Below are positions 1-8,209 of a stretch of DNA of 64,000 nucleotides, in pieces. The notes under the pieces were generated by a model. It made no database searches. It saw only the letters and a program-made list of their open reading frames with translations, and had not been told where the DNA came from. The DNA is taken from positions 3,906,001 to 3,970,000 of the forward strand of contig LR782234.1 of NCBI GenBank assembly GCA_902825215.1, read 5' to 3'. The stretch is from Pseudomonas fluorescens (lineage in GTDB: Bacteria; Pseudomonadota; Gammaproteobacteria; Pseudomonadales; Pseudomonadaceae). How positions within the stretch are numbered: position 1 is the first letter of the stretch; each line of letters starts with the position of its first letter. A program made the position numbers and the translations under genes.

Positions 1-489
1 CCACTCGGCCAGCCGCAGCGGCAGATGCACCCGGTGTTCGCTCAACGTGACGTGATCCAGGCCGAGGACAAAGAGCGCATCAACGTGGTCGACACCCCCG
101 CCGGACGTCTCGGCGTATTGATCGGCAGCGACAGTTGGTACCCGCAAAACTACCGCACGCTCGACGAGCAAAACGCACAATTGGTCGCCGTGCCGGCGCA
201 GTTGTTCGGCCAGGACGCATGGAACCAGCCGTGGCGCGGTTATAAAGGTTCGAATACGCCCGGTTCGGTGAGCCTCAAGCCCGGCGAAGTTACTGAAGGA
301 CAGGCCTGGCACCGACTGACCCTGACTGCCCAGCCACCGAGCAGTCGGGCGATTGCCGGCGTCAGCGTGTTTATGCGCGGGCAGTTCTGGGACAAGGCCA
401 GCTCCGGCCAGAGTTTTCTCAGCAGCAACGGTCGGCATTTTGCCGATGGCGACGCCCGTGGCGCGCGTCTGCTGAACATCTGGTTGTAA
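1..489 (+). CDS. Nitrilase/carbon-nitrogen hydrolase-like protein, 5' truncated by window
   Basis: The reading frame is open from base 1, so only the C-terminal part (about 162 residues) is present; the first ATG at 25 is internal. The stretch VDTPAGRLGVLIGSDSWYP resembles the nucleophile region of the carbon-nitrogen hydrolase superfamily, where the usual pattern is GxxICYD. Here the cysteine position reads glycine (IGSD), so the usual thiol nucleophile seems absent in this alignment. The next gene, an AraC-type regulator, starts 3 bases after the stop, suggesting one transcript. Seen: the motif and the missing Cys. Inferred: family membership and possible loss of hydrolase activity. The call rests on a fragment, so confidence is moderate. 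Confidence 0.55.
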   Translation, partial: PLGQPQRQMHPVFAQRDVIQAEDKERINVVDTPAGRLGVLIGSDSWYPQNYRTLDEQNAQLVAVPAQLFGQDAWNQPWRGYKGSNTPGSVSLKPGEVTEGQAWHRLTLTAQPPSSRAIAGVSVFMRGQFWDKASSGQSFLSSNGRHFADGDARGARLLNIWL

Positions 490-492
490 GCC

Positions 493-1533
493 ATGAAGCC
501 ACTGCCGATGCGTCTTGGGGATCTGTCGGTGGGTTTCGTGCATAGCCTCGCCGACGCCGTGCGCAGTCATGGCATCGACCCACAGCCGCTGCTGGAACAA
601 TACGGCCTCGACGCGGCGCGACTGGCCGAAGCGGGTGCGCGCTTGTCGATCCCTCGCTACATGCGCCTGGGCCACGCAGCAATTCAATTGACCGGGGATG
701 CAGCGCTGGGTTTGCGCATGGGCCAGCTCAGCCGTCTGAGCCAGGCCGGACTTGCCGGCGTCACCGCCGCGCAAGCACCGACCGTGCGCGAAGCCGCGCG
801 CTGCCTGATCCGTTTCGAAGCCCTGTACGGTTCGAACTATCGCGGCCAATCGAGCTTTCACGAAGATGCCCATGGCGCGTGGCTGCGCTTCTATTCGATC
901 AGCCCGTACAACGCTTACAACCGCTTTGTCGTCGATTCGATCGTGGCTGGCTGGCTCAATCAACTGTCGACCGTCGGCCGCCAGCCGCTGCGGGCCGAGC
1001 GCATCGAGATCGAATTTTCCGAGCCCGATTATCGCCAGGCCTATAGCTCGCTGGGCGATTGCCCGATCCAGTTCGGCGCCGAGGGCAACCAATTGCGCCT
1101 GAATCTGGACAGCCTCGCGCAGCGCAACCCCGAGCATTGCCCGAGTACCTGGCGGCACCTGCTGCAACTGTGCGAGCGAGAACTTGAGCAACTGACGCGA
1201 ACCCGCAGCCTGCGCGAACGTATCATTCAATTGCTCGGGCCGTTGCTCAATGGTGGGCGCGAACCGGATCTTGAAGAGGTCGCGGCACGCCTGAAACTGC
1301 CGACCTGGACCCTGCGGCGCAAACTGGCCGAGGAAGGCACGCAATTTCGCGCCATTCTCAACGACACGCGCCGGGACCTGGCAATGACCTACATCCGCGA
1401 TACCGAACTGGCGTTCGGCGAAATCGCCTATCTGCTCGGTTTTGCTTCAGCCGAAGCATTTCAACGAGCGTTCAAACGCTGGAGCGGCCAGACGCCGGGC
1501 GAGTTTCGTCGCAGTCATCGCATACGGGCTTGA
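493..1533 (+). CDS. AraC-family transcriptional regulator (OruR-like, Arabinose_bd type)
   Basis: A 346-residue regulator. Residues about 20-205 match the AraC-type arabinose-binding-like N-terminal domain typical of the OruR/ArgR-like subgroup, and residues about 245-340 carry two helix-turn-helix motifs, ending with the family signature around AFGEIAYLLGFASAEAFQRAFKRWSGQTPGEFR. The ATG lies 3 bases after the stop of the nitrilase-like gene, with no strong Shine-Dalgarno of its own, so translational coupling is likely. Members often activate adjacent catabolic genes in response to an amino acid or amine; the likely target here is the upstream gene. The effector is unknown. Confidence 0.85.
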   Translation: MKPLPMRLGDLSVGFVHSLADAVRSHGIDPQPLLEQYGLDAARLAEAGARLSIPRYMRLGHAAIQLTGDAALGLRMGQLSRLSQAGLAGVTAAQAPTVREAARCLIRFEALYGSNYRGQSSFHEDAHGAWLRFYSISPYNAYNRFVVDSIVAGWLNQLSTVGRQPLRAERIEIEFSEPDYRQAYSSLGDCPIQFGAEGNQLRLNLDSLAQRNPEHCPSTWRHLLQLCERELEQLTRTRSLRERIIQLLGPLLNGGREPDLEEVAARLKLPTWTLRRKLAEEGTQFRAILNDTRRDLAMTYIRDTELAFGEIAYLLGFASAEAFQRAFKRWSGQTPGEFRRSHRIRA

Positions 1534-1553
1534 AGCAGCTGCAAGCTGCAAGC

Positions 1554-1640
1554 TCAGAGCTCGGTTGCGTCGTCTGCGGGTTCTGGTTGGTCCAGTTCGT
1601 AAGCCTGGTATTCGAGCAGTTCTTCCTGATACTCATCCAT
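1554..1640 (-). CDS. 28-residue acidic small protein (putative)
   Basis: A short minus-strand ORF beginning MDEYQEELLEYQAYELDQ. The start at 1640 was chosen over a longer in-frame ORF (from 1745) because GGGAG lies about 9 bases upstream on the minus strand. The product is strongly acidic (9 Asp/Glu among its first 17 residues) with no signal or membrane segment and a helical heptad-like first half. The neighbouring genes are an AraC regulator (convergent, 20 bases away) and a REP pair. No function can be assigned; translation is inferred only from the ribosome binding site and codon pattern. Confidence 0.45.
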   Translation of the reverse strand: MDEYQEELLEYQAYELDQPEPADDATEL

Positions 1641-1832
1641 CGTATAAATCTCCCAACTGCTCGTCATGAAAAATGGCTTGATCAATCGACCTGTGCCCCG
1701 AGCATAAAGTGCCCGTGTGAAGGAAAAGTGAAACGCAGCCTTCATGAATAAAACGTAGCAGGTGGTTGGGGATTTATCGCGGGGGGATTGTCAGGGGAAT
1801 GTAACCAATCTTTAAGCTGCCCCGGATACCAC

Positions 1833-1921
1833 TGTGGGAGCGAGCCTGCTCGCGAAGGCGGTGCGTCAGCAACAGCGTCGTCGACTGACACACCCTCATC
1901 GCGAGCAGGCTCGCTCCCACA
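1833..1921. repeat. REPIN, GAGCGAGCCTGCTCGC type
   Basis: Two inverted copies of GTGGGAGCGAGCCTGCTCGCG face each other with about 45 bases between them. Each copy is itself an imperfect palindrome, so the locus can fold into a long hairpin. It lies between the small ORF at 1554 and the DUF2242 lipoprotein gene. The sequence class recurs at seven other loci in the window. Confidence 0.93.
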
Positions 1922-1939
1922 GGGTTTTGTTGAAGTGAA

Positions 1940-2806
1940 TTATTGCCCGGATGCAGGCATCGCCGGAATCGGCTCGGACGGCGGCGGAATGTCCGGGTTC
2001 GCTGGCGGCGTGATGGTTTCGCTGGCCGGCGCGGGCTCTTCAACGGGTGCTGGCGCAGGGGTGATCGGCGTCGACTCCGCAGGCGGCACCACCGGCCGGG
2101 AATCGACTGGCGCGGTTTCCGCCGGAGCCGGGGCTGGCTCTGCAGCAGGCGCAGGCGTTGCAGCAGGTTCCGCTGCCGGAGTCGGTACCAACGGCGCAGG
2201 TGCCGGTGCAGGCGTCGCTTTCGCCTCAGGCACACCGAGGTCTGCCTTGGGCTTCTCCTCGATATGCGCAGCCTTCTTCGCATCCGCCGGCAGGAACTGC
2301 TCGACCAAGGTAAAGAAACGCTCATAGAACTTCTGCGCAGTGACCGTCTCACTGGCAACCTTGACCATCGAATCGTCAGACGAGCCGATCGGCATCGACA
2401 CCGAGCCCAACACACCCACACCGAGACTGGCCGAGTTGTTGGTCTTCTTCAGCGCATAACGATCCTGCAAGGCATTGGCAAACATCGTCGCATGGTGCCC
2501 GGCACTGCCATCGTCGGCGCACACCACGTTGAAGCTGATCTCCATGTGGGTATCGCCGGTCTGCTGGAAACTCTTGTGCCCGCTGACCAGTTTCGGATCG
2601 CTGCTGGTGATGATGTAGCCCTGACTGAGCAACGCCCGCCGCGCCGCTTCGCAACTGGCCGCATCCGTCACCGGATAATTGCGCGAAAACGTACCGGAGT
2701 CGTCGAAGTTTTCGTGCTCATACATCGGCTTGTCTTTCGAACAACCGGCAACGGCCGCCAACAACAGCGCCAACCCGGCTACACGCAAGGGAATGGAAAT
2801 CAACAT
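1940..2806 (-). CDS. DUF2242-type lipoprotein with Pro/Ala-rich tail
   Basis: A 288-residue protein. The start at 2806 (MLISIPLRVAG) was chosen because it gives a compact lipoprotein signal peptide with lipobox AVAGC (Cys about residue 22) and AGGA sits 8 bases upstream; a longer frame starts at 2857. Residues about 25-190 contain the conserved YEHENFDDSGTFSRNYP and SCEAARRALLSQGY blocks I associate with DUF2242. The last ~90 residues are a low-complexity Pro/Ala/Glu tail, likely disordered and possibly spanning or contacting peptidoglycan. It is expected to be anchored to a membrane facing the periplasm. Function unknown. Confidence 0.78.
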   Translation of the reverse strand: MLISIPLRVAGLALLLAAVAGCSKDKPMYEHENFDDSGTFSRNYPVTDAASCEAARRALLSQGYIITSSDPKLVSGHKSFQQTGDTHMEISFNVVCADDGSAGHHATMFANALQDRYALKKTNNSASLGVGVLGSVSMPIGSSDDSMVKVASETVTAQKFYERFFTLVEQFLPADAKKAAHIEEKPKADLGVPEAKATPAPAPAPLVPTPAAEPAATPAPAAEPAPAPAETAPVDSRPVVPPAESTPITPAPAPVEEPAPASETITPPANPDIPPPSEPIPAMPASGQ

Positions 2807-2898
2807 TGAACATCCTGAGAGAAAACAGTCCGGGGCGTATTGTGCAACAGATCGCAACCCCGCGGCGCATGGAATAGTGTCTTGAAACGGTTACAACT

Positions 2899-3798
2899 CT
2901 ATGGCACCTGCGTAGCGGGGAAAAGTCGCGGCACCAAATGATCGATGAACACGCGCAATTTTGCCGTGGCGTGACGATTCGATGGCCATAGGACCCAAAA
3001 CTCACCGGTGTGTTCCAGGTGCGCATCGAGTACCCGATGCAAGCGTCCTTGCGCCTCGGCCTCGCGCGTCATGAAATCAGGCAGGCAGGCGATACCCATG
3101 CCGGCCAGCGCCGCATGGCTCACCGCTTCGATCGATGTACTGACCAGGCGGGCGGGCAACGTCGGCTCCACGGTCCCCTCTTCGCGGATCAATGGCCAGG
3201 CTTCCAGTTTTCCAGTGGCGTGGAAGGTGTGCCGCAGGCACGCGTGAGCGGCAAGATCAGCCGGCGTCTGCGGTACGCCACGCTGCTGCAGATACGCCGG
3301 ACTGGCCACCAATACCATGTGAAAAGTACCCAATCGTCGCGCCATCAGACGCGAGTCGCGGGGCTTGCCCGTGCGGATCACAGCATCAAAACCTTCTTCC
3401 ACCACATCGACCATACGATCGGTCAGATCCAGGTCCAGCTCAATTTGCGGGTACATCGCCATGAACTCAGCCATGACCGGCATCACCAGCCCATGCACCT
3501 GCGGCAGGCTGATGCGCAACCTGCCGTGGGGTTTGGCGGAGGCGTCGCACAGTTCGAATTCCGCCGCTTCGACTTCCGCGAGGATCTTTCGGCACCGCTC
3601 AAGAAACATCGCGCCTTCGCTGGTCAGCGTGACACTACGCGTGGTGCGCTGAAACAGCCGCACGCCCAGTCGGGCTTCCAGCCGCGCGATGCTTTTGCCC
3701 ACCGCCGACGATGAAACACCTTGTAGCCTGCCAGCCTCGGTGAAGCTACGCGTCTCGGCGACTTGAACAAACACCGCAATACTGCCAAGGCTATCCAT
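2899..3798 (-). CDS. LysR-family transcriptional regulator
   Basis: A 299-residue LTTR. The N-terminal winged helix-turn-helix covers about residues 3-62 (MDSLGSIAVFVQVAETRSFT onward, with RLFQRTTRSVTLTSEG at its end), followed by a periplasmic-binding-protein-like effector domain to about residue 295. It is divergent from the MFS gene at 3916 with a 117-base shared promoter region, the classic arrangement of an LTTR controlling a neighbouring exporter. Its effector and the exporter substrate are unknown. Confidence 0.88.
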   Translation of the reverse strand: MDSLGSIAVFVQVAETRSFTEAGRLQGVSSSAVGKSIARLEARLGVRLFQRTTRSVTLTSEGAMFLERCRKILAEVEAAEFELCDASAKPHGRLRISLPQVHGLVMPVMAEFMAMYPQIELDLDLTDRMVDVVEEGFDAVIRTGKPRDSRLMARRLGTFHMVLVASPAYLQQRGVPQTPADLAAHACLRHTFHATGKLEAWPLIREEGTVEPTLPARLVSTSIEAVSHAALAGMGIACLPDFMTREAEAQGRLHRVLDAHLEHTGEFWVLWPSNRHATAKLRVFIDHLVPRLFPATQVP

Positions 3799-3915
3799 AC
3801 CACTCCCCCATTGCTGACATCCTTGTCCGATATGTTCGGAACCTTAACCCGTTTTTCATCACCGTGCAGCGCCCTACTCTGCGTTTCTCGTCAAATTCGC
3901 ACATGGAAGCCGCTC

Positions 3916-5109
3916 ATGAACGATGCTCAACCCGCTTGCCCCGCTTTCGATCAACCCGAACGCTTACCCCTCGCCGCGCTGCTGGCACTGGCCACCGCCG
4001 GATTCATCACGATAATGACCGAAGCCATGCCGGCCGGTCTGTTGCCACAGATGAGCAGCGGCCTGAATGTCTCGCAGGCACTGATCGGGCAATTGATCAC
4101 CGTATACGCGTTCGGCTCGATCCTGGCGGCGATTCCCCTGACGATCGCCACCCGAGGCTGGCGCCGAAAACCACTGCTGCTGTCCGCCGTCGCTGGTTTC
4201 GCGATCGCCAACAGCATCACCGCCGTGTCGGAGCTGTACTGGCTGAGCCTGATCGCACGCTTTATTGCCGGAGTGTTCGCCGGTCTGCTCTGGGCGCTAC
4301 TGGCGGGTTACGCGAGCCGAATGGTCGCCCCGCACCTGCAAGGCCGTGCCATTACCGTAGCAATGCTCGGTGCACCTCTGGCGCTGTCGCTGGGAATCCC
4401 CGCAGGCACTTTGCTCGGCACGTTGGTCGGCTGGCGCCTGAGCTTCGCGATCATGACCGGGCTGACCTTTTTGCTGGTGATATGGGTACGCTGGCTGGTA
4501 CCGGACTTTGCCGGCGAACGCGCCGGACACCGCACCCCTTTGCGGCAGGTATTTACCTGGCCCGGCGTACGCCCGGTATTGTTTGTAACCCTTACCTACG
4601 TGGTCGCACACAATCTGCTGTACACCTACATCGCACCTTTTTTGCAACCCTCCGGACTTGATGCAACGGTCGACCGGGTGTTGCTGGTATTCGGCCTCGC
4701 TTCGGTGCTGGGCTTATGGATCGTCGGCGTCCTGATTGACCGCTGGCTACGCGAACTGGTGTTGATCAGCGCCGCGCTGTTCATGCTGTCCGCGCTCGCG
4801 CTGGGCCTGTGGCGCGACTCGCCGAGCGTGGTTTACACAGCCATCGCCGTCTGGGGACTGGCCTTCGGCGCAATGCCATCCCTGTTGCAAACCGCATCAG
4901 CGAAAACCGCGAGGAGCGCAGCCGATACCGCGCAATCGATGCTGGTGACGCTGTGGAATGTGGGAATTGCTGGCGGAGGCTTGATCGGAGGCCTATTGCT
5001 TGAAGACGTCGGCGCAGGAACATTTCCGTGGATTGTTGCAGGCTTGCTGGTTTTCACCCTGGGGGTGACGGTCAAGGCTCGCAGACATGGATTTCCACCT
5101 GCCGGATAG
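3916..5109 (+). CDS. MFS transporter, DHA1-type drug/metabolite efflux
   Basis: A 397-residue, 12-helix major facilitator. The start at 3916 (MNDAQPACPAF) is preferred to the open frame from 3763 because GGAAG lies about 7 bases upstream and the extra N-terminus is not protein-like. Helix 1 contains ITIMTEAMPAGLLPQ, and the helix 2-3 loop has ATRGWRRKP, the motif A region. It is divergent from a LysR regulator, which probably controls it. It is clearly paralogous to the MFS gene at 40798-42012, sharing the PAGLLPQ...GLNVS and GQLxTxYAxGSIxAAIPLT blocks. The transport direction is inferred as efflux by family; the substrate is unknown. Confidence 0.85.
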   Translation: MNDAQPACPAFDQPERLPLAALLALATAGFITIMTEAMPAGLLPQMSSGLNVSQALIGQLITVYAFGSILAAIPLTIATRGWRRKPLLLSAVAGFAIANSITAVSELYWLSLIARFIAGVFAGLLWALLAGYASRMVAPHLQGRAITVAMLGAPLALSLGIPAGTLLGTLVGWRLSFAIMTGLTFLLVIWVRWLVPDFAGERAGHRTPLRQVFTWPGVRPVLFVTLTYVVAHNLLYTYIAPFLQPSGLDATVDRVLLVFGLASVLGLWIVGVLIDRWLRELVLISAALFMLSALALGLWRDSPSVVYTAIAVWGLAFGAMPSLLQTASAKTARSAADTAQSMLVTLWNVGIAGGGLIGGLLLEDVGAGTFPWIVAGLLVFTLGVTVKARRHGFPPAG

Positions 5110-5154
5110 GTGACGCCTGGATTGCCGTGAAATGCTTGAGTCCGTCCGAAAATC

Positions 5155-5311
5155 AAAAGCCCCTCACCCTAGCCCTCTCCCTGAGGGAGAGGGAACTGAC
5201 CGTGGTGATCGGAAGAACTACGTCAACATGAAAAACCGAGTCGAATGCAAGTTTCAAAACCAACCAAAATCGGCTCCCTCTCCCTCGGGAGAGGGCTGGG
5301 GTGAGGGGCAG
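5155..5311. repeat. Dispersed intergenic element with CCCCTCACCC inverted ends, copy 1
   Basis: About 157 bases bounded by AAAAGCCCCTCACCC and GGGTGAGGGGC inverted ends. Just inside each end is a CCCTCTCCCT/GGGAGAGGG hairpin. Similar copies lie at 19093-19263, 24200-24362 and 28011-28270. It carries no coding potential beyond chance ORFs. The end structure is MITE-like or a large REP-type element; no target-site duplication was established. Confidence 0.75.
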
Positions 5312-5411
5312 CCACACCACAAACCTAAAGCCAACCACCTGCTTCTAACCACTCAACAATGAGCGCCAGCTCGAGTGCCCTTGATCTTGCGTCACCAGCG
5401 ACATCGGAAGG

Positions 5412-5670
5412 CTGAGTGGAGGGATTGATCCGGGCGTGGGAGCGCAGCGACCGTCTGGCGCAGCCAGACACAGCGGAAGTAGGTGCAGCGAAGCAAACCG
5501 TAGCCGCTGCGCCCGGATCGATCCCGGAGCGAAGGGACCCGAGCCTGCGAGGGCCGTACGTAGGAGCAAGCGTTTTGGGTTACCTTTTTGGCGTTTGAAA
5601 AAGGTGACTCGCCGTAAGGGCGAAACCGCCATCAGCCGCACCCACACCAACGGATATACACCTAAAACAA
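5412..5670. repeat. Candidate dispersed pseudomonad intergenic element, possibly transcribed
   Basis: A structured non-coding stretch containing GGGAGCGCAGCGACCGTCTG, GCAGCGAAGCAAACCGTAGC, a CGCCCGGATC block mirrored near its start (GATCCGGGCG), CGAGCCTGCGAGGGCC and GTGACTCGCCGTAAGGGCG. From general familiarity with Pseudomonas genomes this resembles a large intergenic element repeated around the chromosome; only one copy is in the window so that cannot be shown here. No convincing ORF is present. The boundaries are approximate. Confidence 0.5.
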
Positions 5671-5705
5671 CCACAGCCTGGTCGGCCCACAGGCCGCCAA
5701 GGCGC

Positions 5706-5740
5706 AAAAAAAAGCCCCGACCTAAAAAAAGGCCGGGGCT
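5706..5740 (-). terminator. Intrinsic terminator of ppiD
   Basis: On the minus strand AGCCCCGGCC pairs with the downstream copy GGTCGGGGCT across a T-rich loop, then runs into eight T residues. It sits about 20 bases after the ppiD stop codon. Confidence 0.88.
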
Positions 5741-5760
5741 CCCATGTCTCCAGTCAGCAA

Positions 5761-7632
5761 TCAGAACCGCTCGATATCCGCCTGACTCTCCAACTGCTTG
5801 CGATACGCCGCGAAATCCTGCTGCCCCTCACGGGAAGCCAGGAACCGCCGGTACTGCGCCTTCTCTTCTTCCGTCGGCGCAGCCGCTTCGTTAACGCCAT
5901 TCAAGCGCACGATCATCAGGCTACCGTCCGGCAGCGTCACGCTGCTGAACGTCGGCTTGTCCTTGGCGGCCGGCTTCGGCATGCGGAACAGCGCCTGCAA
6001 CACCGCCGGATCAACCCCTTCCTGACCACGGGTAGCCGCTTCGGTGACTTTCCAGCTCTGCCCGTCAATTGCCTTGTCCAGAGGTGCCTTGCCATCGCGC
6101 AGATCAGCGATCAGCTTCTCGGCACGGGTCTTGGCGGCCGCACTGGCATGCTCTTTGGTCAACTGAGTGCGGATCGCCGCATTCACGCTTTCCAGCGGCA
6201 ACTGCGCAGGCTTCAAGTGTTCCTTGGCGCGCAACACGACCACGGTTTCCGGGTCCAGCTCAATGGCGGTGCTGTTGGCACCTTCATCAATCACTTCAGG
6301 GCTGAATGCAGCGGTGACCACGGCACGGTTGGCCGCAACGCCTTCGCCACCCTCACGGCCGAACGGCTTGGAAGTGTGCACGGTCAGCTTCAGATCGGCC
6401 GCAGGTTGCGCCAGATCGGATGCTTCAAATGCCGAATCTTCCAGCTGCTTGGTTGCTTCAACGAAACGCTGCTCGACCTGCGCGGCTTTCAGCTCACGGG
6501 TCAGCTTGTCTTTGAGGCTGGCGAGGGTCGGCACTTCAGGCGCTTCGACGCCCAGCAGCTTGATCAGGTGATAACCGAAATCGGTGCGAACCGGCTCGGA
6601 GACCTGATCTTTGCCCAGCGAGTACAAGGCCTTTTCGAACGCTGGGTCGTAAACACCAGGACCTGCATAGCCGAGATCACCGCCATTGTTGGCCGAACCC
6701 GGATCCTGCGAAAACTCTTTGGCCAGCGCTTCGAACTTCTCGCCCTTGGCCAGACGCGCCTGGACTTCTTCGATTTTCGCCTTCGCCTGAGCCTCGGTGG
6801 TCTTGTCGTTCACTTCGATCAGAATATGCGCCGCACGACGCTGTTCCGACAGGTTGGCGATTTCTTTCTGATACGCGGCTTCGAGGTCTTCGTCCTTGAC
6901 GGCGACCTGGTCGAAGAACGAAGCCTTCTTCAGCTCGACGTAATCGATGATCACCTGATCCGGAGTCATGAACTCTTTGGCGTGTTCATCGTAGTAAGCC
7001 TTGACCTCGTCGTCGGTGAGCTTCACGGCGGCCGGGTCAGCCTTGACGTTGAGCGTGGCGAAATCGCGGGTCTGTTTCTCCAGACGGGCGAATGCCAGCA
7101 CTTCGGCGTCGGTGACGAAACCGCTGCCCGCGACACCGGCGCGCAGTTGGCCGATCAGCATTTCCTGCGCCAGCATCTGGCGGAACTGCATGCGGCTGTA
7201 ACCCAGTTGACGGATCACCTGGTCGAAACGCTCGGAACTGAACTTGCCGTCCACCTGGAATTCAGGCGTTTGCAGGATCACTTGATCCAGCGCACCTTCG
7301 GAGAAAGCGAATTTGGCCTGCTCGGCACCTTGCAACAACAGCTTGCGATCGATCAGCCCCTTGAGGGCCGATTCGCGGAGCATTTTTTCATCGAGCAAGG
7401 AAGCATCGAAGTCCTTGCCCAACTGTTGCATCAGCTGACGGCGTTGCATGTCAACGGCCTGGCTCAGCTCGTTCTGGCTGATTTCTTCGCCATTGACCTT
7501 GGCCGCCTCATTTTTATGAGTCGTGGCCTGGAAAATGGCATCGAAACCGGTCAAAGCCATCAGTGCAACGATGACTCCGATAATGGTCTTGGCAATCCAG
7601 CCTTGTGAATTGTCCCTGATATTCTGCAGCAT
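5761..7632 (-). CDS. ppiD: Periplasmic folding chaperone PpiD (SurA/parvulin family)
   Basis: A 623-residue inner-membrane-anchored chaperone. A short cytoplasmic N-terminus (MLQNIRDNSQGW) is followed by one membrane helix at about residues 16-34, then the SurA-N-like chaperone domain. A parvulin-type rotamase domain begins near the RRAAHILIEV segment and includes FSQDPGSANNGGDLGY, followed by a C-terminal chaperone lobe. PpiD works at the SecYEG exit on newly translocated outer membrane and periplasmic proteins. Its place next to hupB, lon and clpXP matches the standard gammaproteobacterial order. It has its own terminator and is separated from hupB by a tRNA-like element. Confidence 0.96.
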   Translation of the reverse strand: MLQNIRDNSQGWIAKTIIGVIVALMALTGFDAIFQATTHKNEAAKVNGEEISQNELSQAVDMQRRQLMQQLGKDFDASLLDEKMLRESALKGLIDRKLLLQGAEQAKFAFSEGALDQVILQTPEFQVDGKFSSERFDQVIRQLGYSRMQFRQMLAQEMLIGQLRAGVAGSGFVTDAEVLAFARLEKQTRDFATLNVKADPAAVKLTDDEVKAYYDEHAKEFMTPDQVIIDYVELKKASFFDQVAVKDEDLEAAYQKEIANLSEQRRAAHILIEVNDKTTEAQAKAKIEEVQARLAKGEKFEALAKEFSQDPGSANNGGDLGYAGPGVYDPAFEKALYSLGKDQVSEPVRTDFGYHLIKLLGVEAPEVPTLASLKDKLTRELKAAQVEQRFVEATKQLEDSAFEASDLAQPAADLKLTVHTSKPFGREGGEGVAANRAVVTAAFSPEVIDEGANSTAIELDPETVVVLRAKEHLKPAQLPLESVNAAIRTQLTKEHASAAAKTRAEKLIADLRDGKAPLDKAIDGQSWKVTEAATRGQEGVDPAVLQALFRMPKPAAKDKPTFSSVTLPDGSLMIVRLNGVNEAAAPTEEEKAQYRRFLASREGQQDFAAYRKQLESQADIERF

Positions 7633-7697
7633 GCGTCCCCCAGAAACGGTTGAACTTCAATTTAGGCAACCGTGGAGCGTGGGTAGAATCCGGATAG

Positions 7698-7727
7698 AAG
7701 AAAGGCGCATCCGAGGATGCGCCTTCT
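7698..7727 (-). terminator. Terminator-like hairpin downstream of the tRNA-Asp-like element
   Basis: AAGGCGCATCC and GGATGCGCCTT form a near-perfect 11-base stem followed on the minus strand by TTTCTTCT. It lies 7 bases beyond the CCA end of the tRNA-like sequence at 7734-7809 and looks like that unit's own terminator, also bounding the ppiD promoter region. Confidence 0.7.
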
Positions 7728-7733
7728 CGTAAC

Positions 7734-7809
7734 TGGCGGAGCGGACAGGGCTCGAACCCTCGATCCCGGCGTTACAGGCGACTTTTTCAGTGACCTGCTC
7801 TACCGCTCC
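7734..7809 (-). pseudogene. Degenerate tRNA-Asp-like gene (anticodon position reads GTA)
   Basis: Read on the minus strand this is 76 bases with a perfect 7-base-pair acceptor stem (GGAGCGG/CCGCTCC), T8-A9, TTCGA in the T loop, discriminator G and encoded CCA. It aligns over its whole length with the pseudomonad tRNA-Asp pattern (same acceptor, CCTGTnACGCCGGG anticodon arm). However, the D arm cannot pair, the anticodon stem has at least two mismatches, the T stem has an A-G mismatch, and the Asp anticodon GTC has become GTA. A terminator-like hairpin follows. I call it a decayed tRNA-Asp; a non-translational tRNA-like RNA is the alternative. Confidence 0.65.
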
Positions 7810-7858
7810 GCTGCCAAGTCAGGCTTGACCCCGACCCGGATGGGTAAAAACCTGAAAC

Positions 7859-8131
7859 TCAGTTAACAGCTTCTTTCAGTGCTTTACCGGCTTTGAAACC
7901 TGGCTTCTTGGCAGCCGGGATTTCCAGAGTCTTGCCGGTCTGTGGGTTACGACCGGTACGAGCCGGACGGTCCGTCACGGAGAAAGTACCGAAACCAACC
8001 AGAACAACGGAGTCGCCAGCCTTCAGAGCGCCAGTGACGGATTCGATTACAGCGTCCAGCGCACGGCCAGCAGCAGCTTTCGGGATATCAGCGGATGCAG
8101 CGATAGCATCAATCAGTTCCGACTTGTTCAC
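7859..8131 (-). CDS. hupB: DNA-binding protein HU-beta
   Basis: A 90-residue, full-length HU-family protein. MNKSELIDAIAASADIPKAA forms the dimerising helices; the FGTFSVTDRPARTGRNPQTG segment (about residues 47-66) is the beta-arm with the intercalating proline region; it ends with KPGFKAGKALKEAVN. HU dimers bend and compact DNA in the nucleoid. It follows lon on the same strand 149 bases away, as in other gammaproteobacteria, and probably has its own promoter in that gap. Confidence 0.97.
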   Translation of the reverse strand: MNKSELIDAIAASADIPKAAAGRALDAVIESVTGALKAGDSVVLVGFGTFSVTDRPARTGRNPQTGKTLEIPAAKKPGFKAGKALKEAVN

Positions 8132-8209
8132 TCTAAGTCCCCTTATATCTATTTTGAGATGATTCTAAGTTTTTTTGGTGAAAGCAAAAACGAGTGCTGA
8201 ATGGCCTAC

